Notes under the pieces: model-generated | The model's input: only the letters and a program-made list of their open reading frames with translations | The model's database searches: none | Told to the model about the DNA's origin: nothing | Made by a program: the position numbers and the translations under genes | NCBI GenBank assembly: GCA_002339085.1 | Contig: DDDX01000092.1 | Coordinates: 30,463 to 50,825, forward strand | Reading direction: 5' to 3' | Source of the DNA: Cellvibrionales bacterium UBA1969 | GTDB lineage: Bacteria > Pseudomonadota > Gammaproteobacteria > Pseudomonadales > UBA7434 | Length of the DNA stretch: 20,363 bases | Shown: piece by piece, positions 17,113 to 20,363 of the stretch | How positions within the stretch are numbered: the first letter of the stretch is position 1 | Layout: each line of letters starts with the position of its first letter

Positions 17113-17459
17113 AGCATCAAGGCCGATTATTTGTTAGAATATAGTCCGCTTTTAGAAGGTGTTTGATAGCAATCATTCAATATCATCTATCATTGACTAG
17201 GCTGTTATCACCTTAACTTGTGGAAAGGCTATTGACTGTGTATCTTTGCCACTCGATTCGTTAATGGACAACAACCATAGCACCGCTTGAATCTTTGGTT
17301 TGTATAAGGTGCTGTCGTTTCTATTAAAGGTCAAGTCTCTATCAGTCATCTTGGTAAAAAAGTGACATAAGAAATAAGTAAGCGTTATGTGTAGCCATGA
17401 AACGAATTCTTTGCAAGATTGGCTGTGTTTGTAATTGAGTAATCATAGAGGCGTTTTAG
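17113..17459. other. Intergenic region upstream of adk
   Basis: This 347-bp stretch has no credible gene. A weak promoter candidate is TTGTGG (17218-17223), 17 nt, then TATCTT (17241-17246). An inverted repeat pairs AGCACC (17279-17284) with GGTGCT (17308-17313) around 23 nt. It has no T-tract, so it is not an obvious terminator. AGAGG just before 17455 serves as the adk ribosome-binding site. Confidence 0.6.
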
Positions 17460-18119
17460 ATGCGAATTATATTATTAGGCCCTCCCGGGGCGGGCAAAGG
17501 AACACAAGCACAATTTATTATGGATGCCTTTAATATTCCTCAAATATCGACTGGCGACATGCTCCGCGCAGCGATCAAAGTGGAGTCAGAATTAGGTCTG
17601 AAAGTGAAAGAGGTCATGTCTTCAGGAGCTTTGGTATCAGATGATATTATTATTGAGCTTGTTAAAGAACGAATTATCAAAGCTGATTGTCAAGATGGCT
17701 TTTTATTTGATGGTTTTCCACGAACTATTACTCAGGCCCAAGCGATGTTAGATGCGAATGTGCATGTTGATACTGTTTTAGAAATTTGCGTTGATGATGC
17801 GGATATTGTTGAGCGTTTAGGCGGTAGACGTGTTCATTCTGACTCAGGTCGTGTTTACCATATTGAATATAATCCACCAAAAGTTGAGGGCAGAGATGAT
17901 GTGACTGGTGAGCCATTAATTCAACGAGAAGATGATCTTGAAGAGACCATACGAAACCGATTGTCGGTTTACCATGACCAAACCGAAGCGCTGGTGGGTT
18001 TTTATCAAGAATTAAAAAATACTAATACAAACATCCCCGCACCTAATTACTTTAGTGTGAGTGGAGTTGGAAGTGTGGAAGCGATACGTAAAAACATTCT
18101 GTCTCTTATAAAAAAATAA
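17460..18119 (+). CDS. adk: Adenylate kinase
   Basis: The 219-residue long-form kinase interconverts ATP + AMP and 2 ADP. The P-loop GPPGAGKGT is at residues 7-15, the AMP-binding TGDMLRAA at 31-38 and DGFPRT at 84-89. The LID domain begins at GGRRVHSDSGRVYH (121-134) and lacks zinc cysteines, as in other gammaproteobacterial forms. It appears monocistronic, with a long intergenic region on each side. Confidence 0.98.
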   Translation: MRIILLGPPGAGKGTQAQFIMDAFNIPQISTGDMLRAAIKVESELGLKVKEVMSSGALVSDDIIIELVKERIIKADCQDGFLFDGFPRTITQAQAMLDANVHVDTVLEICVDDADIVERLGGRRVHSDSGRVYHIEYNPPKVEGRDDVTGEPLIQREDDLEETIRNRLSVYHDQTEALVGFYQELKNTNTNIPAPNYFSVSGVGSVEAIRKNILSLIKK

Positions 18120-18124
18120 TCAAT

Positions 18125-18164
18125 AGTGACAAAAAAAGTGCTTAAAAGGACCTTTTTTATCACT
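18125..18164 (+). terminator. Hairpin after adk, possible terminator
   Basis: 18125-18139 can pair with 18150-18164 over 15 positions with two mismatches, around a 10-nt loop. The stem is AT-rich (A7 against T6) and no T-tract follows immediately; T6 comes only after 18180. It lies 6 nt after the adk stop, so transcription termination is the likeliest role. Confidence 0.45.
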
Positions 18165-18165
18165 T

Positions 18166-18244
18166 AATCAGTTTTAGTACCTTTTTTGTAAGCGGAGAGG
18201 TAGTTTTCTTGATATCCCTTTTCGATAAAACTGATTTCATCAGT
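18166..18244 (+). repeat. Overlapping inverted repeats that could form alternative hairpins
   Basis: AATCAGTTTTA (18166-18176) is the exact reverse complement of 18226-18236. The ACTGAT inside the latter (18230-18235) also pairs with ATCAGT at 18239-18244 across a 3-nt loop. The two pairings are mutually exclusive. Confidence 0.4.
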
Positions 18245-18373
18245 CATATTTAGCTTTGGTGGTGAATTGGCGGGTAAATTATATGTGGTTAAACTTCATT
18301 TTATAGTCTAAATAGATTTTTCCTTAAAATATTTTTCCCCCTCACTAGAATAAAGCCTGCTTTTTCTTATTAT

Positions 18374-18402
18374 TTGATACAAAAGTTATGTATATCTATA
18401 CT
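18374..18402 (+). promoter_or_regulatory. Strong candidate sigma-70 promoter for the histone-like gene
   Basis: TTGATA (18374-18379) and TATACT (18397-18402) are 17 nt apart; each hexamer matches consensus at 5 of 6 positions, and the upstream DNA is AT-rich. Initiation near 18409 gives a leader of about 355 nt to the ATG at 18765. It is the best promoter match in the intergenic DNA I checked. Confidence 0.6.
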
Positions 18403-18747
18403 CATTAATCTACGTGATTAAATAAAGTTTCTTTTTGGCGATGAATTGTTTTTTTTAAAGTGAATGCCGTTTTTTTTTTAAATTCATGAATATTTATAAC
18501 GAAATAGCCTATTTTCTTCAAAAAAAGCAATAATGATTTACTTTTTCACAAAAAAAACCTTGCAAGTACGTGTATTTGGTTTATTTTTTATTTAGTATTC
18601 ATAAGTCAATTATTACTTTTGACTTTGTTTATTAGCTGGTCTGATTTTGATGTGGTATTTCCAATGTATTTTCTGGGTTTATTACTTTAACTTCGACCTT
18701 CTTAAATGATCATCATGATTAAAGTACCTAGGTAACAAAACTTAAAA

Positions 18748-18757
18748 AGGTGAGGAG
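18748..18757 (+). promoter_or_regulatory. Ribosome-binding site that fixes the histone-like start
   Basis: The purine-rich AGGTGAGGAG ends 7 nt before ATG 18765. The in-frame GTG at 18750 lies inside this element, so the upstream start is very unlikely. Confidence 0.85.
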
Positions 18758-18764
18758 ACTCCAC

Positions 18765-19220
18765 ATGGCAAAGGTAAAAAAGAAAGCCGCTGCAAAGCGC
18801 AAACCAGCAAAAAAAGCTGCTACTAAGAAAAAAGTAGCGGCAAAAAAGAAAGTAGTTAAGAAAAAAGCAGTTAAGAAAAAAGCAGCTAAAAAAGTCGCTA
18901 AAAAGAAAGTAGCAACTAAGAAAAAAGTAGCTAAGAAAAAGGTCGTTAAGAAAAAAGCGGCTAAAAAAGTAGCTAAGAAGAAAGTCGCTAAAAAGAAAGT
19001 AACGAAGAAAAAAGCAGTTAAGAAAAAAGCAGCTAAAAAAGTCGCTAAAAAGAAGGTAGCGAAGAAAAAAGTTGCTAAAAAGAAAGTTGTTAAGAAAAAA
19101 GCGGCTAAAAAACCAGCAGCTAAGAAAAAAGTAGCTAAAAAACCAGCTAAAAAGAAAGTAGCGAAGAAAAAAGCGGCTAAAAAACCAGCGGCTAAGAAGA
19201 AAACAGCTAAGAAAAAATAG
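18765..19220 (+). CDS. Lysine-rich histone H1-like repetitive protein
   Basis: A 151-residue protein made only of Lys, Ala, Val, Pro, Thr and a single Arg after the initiator Met. By my count 83 residues are lysine. It is built from units such as KKKVA, KKKVV and KKKAAKK, and later KKPAAKKK, resembling the C-terminal tails of eukaryotic histone H1, AlgP (Pseudomonas), BpH1 (Bordetella) and PhaF. There are no acidic, aromatic or cysteine residues and no globular domain, so it should be disordered until bound to DNA, RNA or another polyanion. Residues 32-67 recur almost exactly from residue 81, a 49-residue internal duplication. It has its own promoter and terminator. Nucleoid association is inferred from composition only. 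Confidence 0.88.
   Translation: MAKVKKKAAAKRKPAKKAATKKKVAAKKKVVKKKAVKKKAAKKVAKKKVATKKKVAKKKVVKKKAAKKVAKKKVAKKKVTKKKAVKKKAAKKVAKKKVAKKKVAKKKVVKKKAAKKPAAKKKVAKKPAKKKVAKKKAAKKPAAKKKTAKKK
18858..19054 (+). repeat. 147-bp-offset duplication inside the histone-like gene
   Basis: Fifty bases starting at 18858 are repeated without a mismatch starting at 19005, an in-frame offset of 49 codons. Similarity continues past a single A/G difference. Shorter, degenerate copies of the 12-18-bp unit fill the rest of the gene. Confidence 0.75.
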
Positions 19221-19251
19221 CTAAAAAGAGATAGTTCTCTCTAAGCTATTG

Positions 19252-19279
19252 AAAAACCCCTCTTTTGAGGGGTTTTTTT
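19252..19279. terminator. Bidirectional Rho-independent terminator shared by the histone-like gene and mobA
   Basis: The stem pairs AAAAACCCCTC (19252-19262) with GAGGGGTTTTT (19267-19277) around a TTTT loop. T7 at 19273-19279 serves the plus strand, and the A5 on the left reads as T5 on the minus strand. It ends 2 nt before the mobA stop codon, so both convergent genes can use it. Confidence 0.92.
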
Positions 19280-19281
19280 GT

Positions 19282-19971
19282 CTAGCATTCAGCAAGTTCC
19301 ATCATCACAAGTTGCTCAGGGGTGTTGATGCTAGTCATTTTTTGAGCCGGTCCCTTATACGCGATGCCTAAACTGCTCATCTGTTTTAACCATTGCTTAA
19401 TTGAGTGCCTTGATGGTCCAGATTGGCTTGCGGTGGTTACTGCATTGACTTTGGTGAGTTGCATCAAAGCAGCTCTAGCAGCATTAGTTTTAAACAGTAT
19501 CGCGAGTTGATGAAGGCCTTGATCATCAATAATATGACAAGCTTGTTGTTGAGAATGAAGCATCGCATCGGTCAAAATTGTTACGATATCGCTGGGAATT
19601 AATGGCATGTCACAGGAACACACAAAGCAGTAGGGGGCATCGACCTCTTTAAGGTGGCGCTCAATACCAGCCAATGGTCCTTTGAGTGCGTTGTTGGCAC
19701 TATCGGATAGGCATACTCCCCATATTGAAGTTTTCCCGAGTGACGCGCGATAAGTATCGCAAAGCGCCTGGTATTGGGTAATATTCGTATTACAACTGAT
19801 GGCTAGTGAGGACACATGCGGTTCTATACGTTCAATAACATGGGCTATCATAGGTTTTTGCTTGAATTCGATGAGCCCTTTATTGCGAAAATTGAATCGT
19901 CGACTTTGTCCGCCTGCGAGAATAAGGCCTCCCAGGTCTTCTCGGTTGATTAATGTCATTTCAATACTCAT
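19282..19971 (-). CDS. mobA: Molybdenum cofactor guanylyltransferase
   Basis: The 229-residue protein should transfer GMP from GTP to molybdopterin, giving the guanine dinucleotide cofactor. The nucleotidyltransferase start ILAGGQSRRF (residues 17-26) is followed by Lys31, matching the family's conserved lysine. GPLAG is at 98-102 and CDMPLIP, with the metal-binding Asp, at 120-126. The C-terminal SINTPEQL is typical of MobA. The MGGxD part of the usual LAGGxxRRMGGxDKGL loop is replaced by FNFRN, which is unusual. No other molybdopterin gene is in view. Upstream it diverges from tsaB across a palindrome. A related NTP transferase cannot be ruled out, but the C-terminal motif favours MobA. Confidence 0.88.
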   Translation of the reverse strand: MSIEMTLINREDLGGLILAGGQSRRFNFRNKGLIEFKQKPMIAHVIERIEPHVSSLAISCNTNITQYQALCDTYRASLGKTSIWGVCLSDSANNALKGPLAGIERHLKEVDAPYCFVCSCDMPLIPSDIVTILTDAMLHSQQQACHIIDDQGLHQLAILFKTNAARAALMQLTKVNAVTTASQSGPSRHSIKQWLKQMSSLGIAYKGPAQKMTSINTPEQLVMMELAEC

Positions 19972-19998
19972 GCAGCATATTCGACGCTTTTATTTAAA

Positions 19999-20040
19999 TT
20001 GAAGCAAACCGCTCTGTTAATGATAATAACAGAGTATAAT
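19999..20040 (+). promoter_or_regulatory. Candidate tsaB promoter elements
   Basis: TTGAAG (19999-20004), 17 nt, then GATAAT (20022-20027) forms a plausible sigma-70 promoter. A second -10 match, TATAAT, lies at 20035-20040 without a good -35. The GATAAT element sits inside the palindrome at 20012-20034. Confidence 0.4.
20012..20034. promoter_or_regulatory. Palindromic operator-like site between mobA and tsaB
   Basis: CTCTGTTA and TAACAGAG form perfect 8-bp arms around a 7-nt AT-rich centre. The site overlaps a plus-strand -10 candidate and, on the minus strand, TTAACA that could act as a -35 for mobA. Its size and symmetry fit a dimeric repressor site; it also partly resembles a Fur box. 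The regulator is unknown. Confidence 0.45.
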
Positions 20041-20128
20041 CGTCTTCTTTCATGAAATAGTTTGAGTTACGATTTATTTAACAACCTGTTAGCTTACTGA
20101 CATGGCGCTTCTTTGAAATTGCTTACTA

Positions 20129-20363
20129 ATGGGGATAACAGACGTTGATGTGTGGCTCGATTTGAATATTTTGGCACTTGATACCAGTTCTCGCAATTGC
20201 AGTGTCTGTTTGCAACGAGAATCCCATAAATTTATCCGACGTGACGATGCCTCAGTTTCCCACTCTCGTCATTTGCTTGCATTAATCCAGCAGTCACTTG
20301 ATGAGGCTGAACTGTCTTTGGAGCAGCTTGATGCTATCGCTATTGTGAAGGGGCCCGGTTCAT
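20129..20363 (+). CDS. tsaB: tRNA threonylcarbamoyladenosine biosynthesis protein TsaB, 5' part
   Basis: The frame runs off the window end. It reads NILALDTSSRNCSV, HSRHLLALIQQSLDEAELS and LDAIAIVKGPGS, matching the N-terminal ASKHA fold of TsaB (YeaZ), which pairs with TsaD and TsaE to make the universal t6A modification of ANN-decoding tRNAs. The start is uncertain. ATG 20129 is the first in-frame ATG but adds about 11 residues ahead of the usual start. GTG 20150 and TTG 20162 are alternatives, and the last gives the family-typical N-terminus. None has a strong ribosome-binding site. About 200 bases or more of the gene are visible, depending on the start. Confidence 0.9.
   Translation, partial: MGITDVDVWLDLNILALDTSSRNCSVCLQRESHKFIRRDDASVSHSRHLLALIQQSLDEAELSLEQLDAIAIVKGPGS

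Larger units (their letters stand above)
18120..18764. other. AT-rich intergenic region with T-tracts upstream of the histone-like gene
   Basis: This 645-bp stretch has no credible open frame and is visibly richer in A+T than its flanks. It carries many homopolymer tracts, including T8 near 18450 and T10 near 18470, which may give intrinsic curvature. It contains a hairpin after adk, alternative small hairpins around 18166-18244, and a good sigma-70 promoter at 18374-18402, each listed separately. The stretch from about 18409 to 18764 is the predicted leader of the histone-like gene. Confidence 0.7.

Noticed and set aside
17277..17315. Inverted repeat upstream of adk as a terminator or riboswitch
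   Set aside because: A short stem, 23-nt loop and no T-tract; no known riboswitch pattern recognised.
18750..18764. GTG start giving a 156-residue histone-like protein
   Set aside because: The GTG is part of a strong Shine-Dalgarno sequence serving ATG 18765.
18858..19200. CRISPR-like array
   Set aside because: The regular repeats are coding, in-frame, purine-rich and degenerate, with no unique spacers.
1..20363. Mobile element, prophage, defence system, rRNA or tRNA genes
   Set aside because: No transposase, integrase, terminal repeats, defence-type domains or RNA gene signatures were seen; almost every gene is a conserved housekeeping gene.

Overview
This window looks like a chromosomal housekeeping segment from a gammaproteobacterium, probably a marine or aquatic relative of the Pseudomonadales/Cellvibrionales. 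Two things point there. The gene order ygfZ-sdhE / nadB / rpoE-rseA-rseB-rseC / lepA-lepB-rnc-era-recO is typical of gammaproteobacteria, and so is the cysM-relA-mazG block. The proteins also resemble E. coli and Pseudomonas families. Base composition looks moderate by eye (not computed), except for one AT-rich stretch near 18.1-18.76 kb. I see no transposase, integrase, phage gene, CRISPR array, rRNA or tRNA.

Layout. On the minus strand at the left are a glycerophosphodiester phosphodiesterase gene (16-750) and ygfZ (820-1905). sdhE (2080-2355) diverges from ygfZ and converges on nadB (2484-4106, minus). A 424-bp divergent region carries a sigma-E-like promoter and separates nadB from the envelope-stress operon rpoE-rseA-rseB-rseC (4531-7506). 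That operon ends in a long hairpin terminator. Next is a plus-strand block for translation, secretion and RNA processing: lepA, lepB, rnc, era and recO (7724-12838). It is followed by cysM, relA and mazG (13050-17112), with a 1-nt overlap between relA and mazG. adk (17460-18119) stands alone. An AT-rich 645-bp intergenic region then leads to a gene for a lysine-rich histone-H1-like protein (18765-19220). This gene converges on mobA (19282-19971, minus) across a shared bidirectional terminator. The right edge holds the first part of tsaB (plus), which diverges from mobA over a palindrome.

How the parts work together. RpoE is the envelope-stress sigma factor; RseA is its membrane anti-sigma factor and RseB the periplasmic modulator. 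LepB, the leader peptidase, is also an envelope function. RelA (alarmone synthesis), MazG (NTP pyrophosphohydrolase) and Adk act on nucleotide pools. SdhE and NadB are both linked to flavoproteins of the succinate dehydrogenase/fumarate reductase superfamily.

I found no clearly novel multi-gene system. The items most worth a second look are non-coding or low-complexity: (a) a promoter-like sequence directly abutting the GATC-rich terminator before lepA; (b) the histone-like gene, with its internal 147-bp duplication and a predicted leader of about 355 nt; and (c) the palindrome overlapping promoter-like elements between mobA and tsaB.
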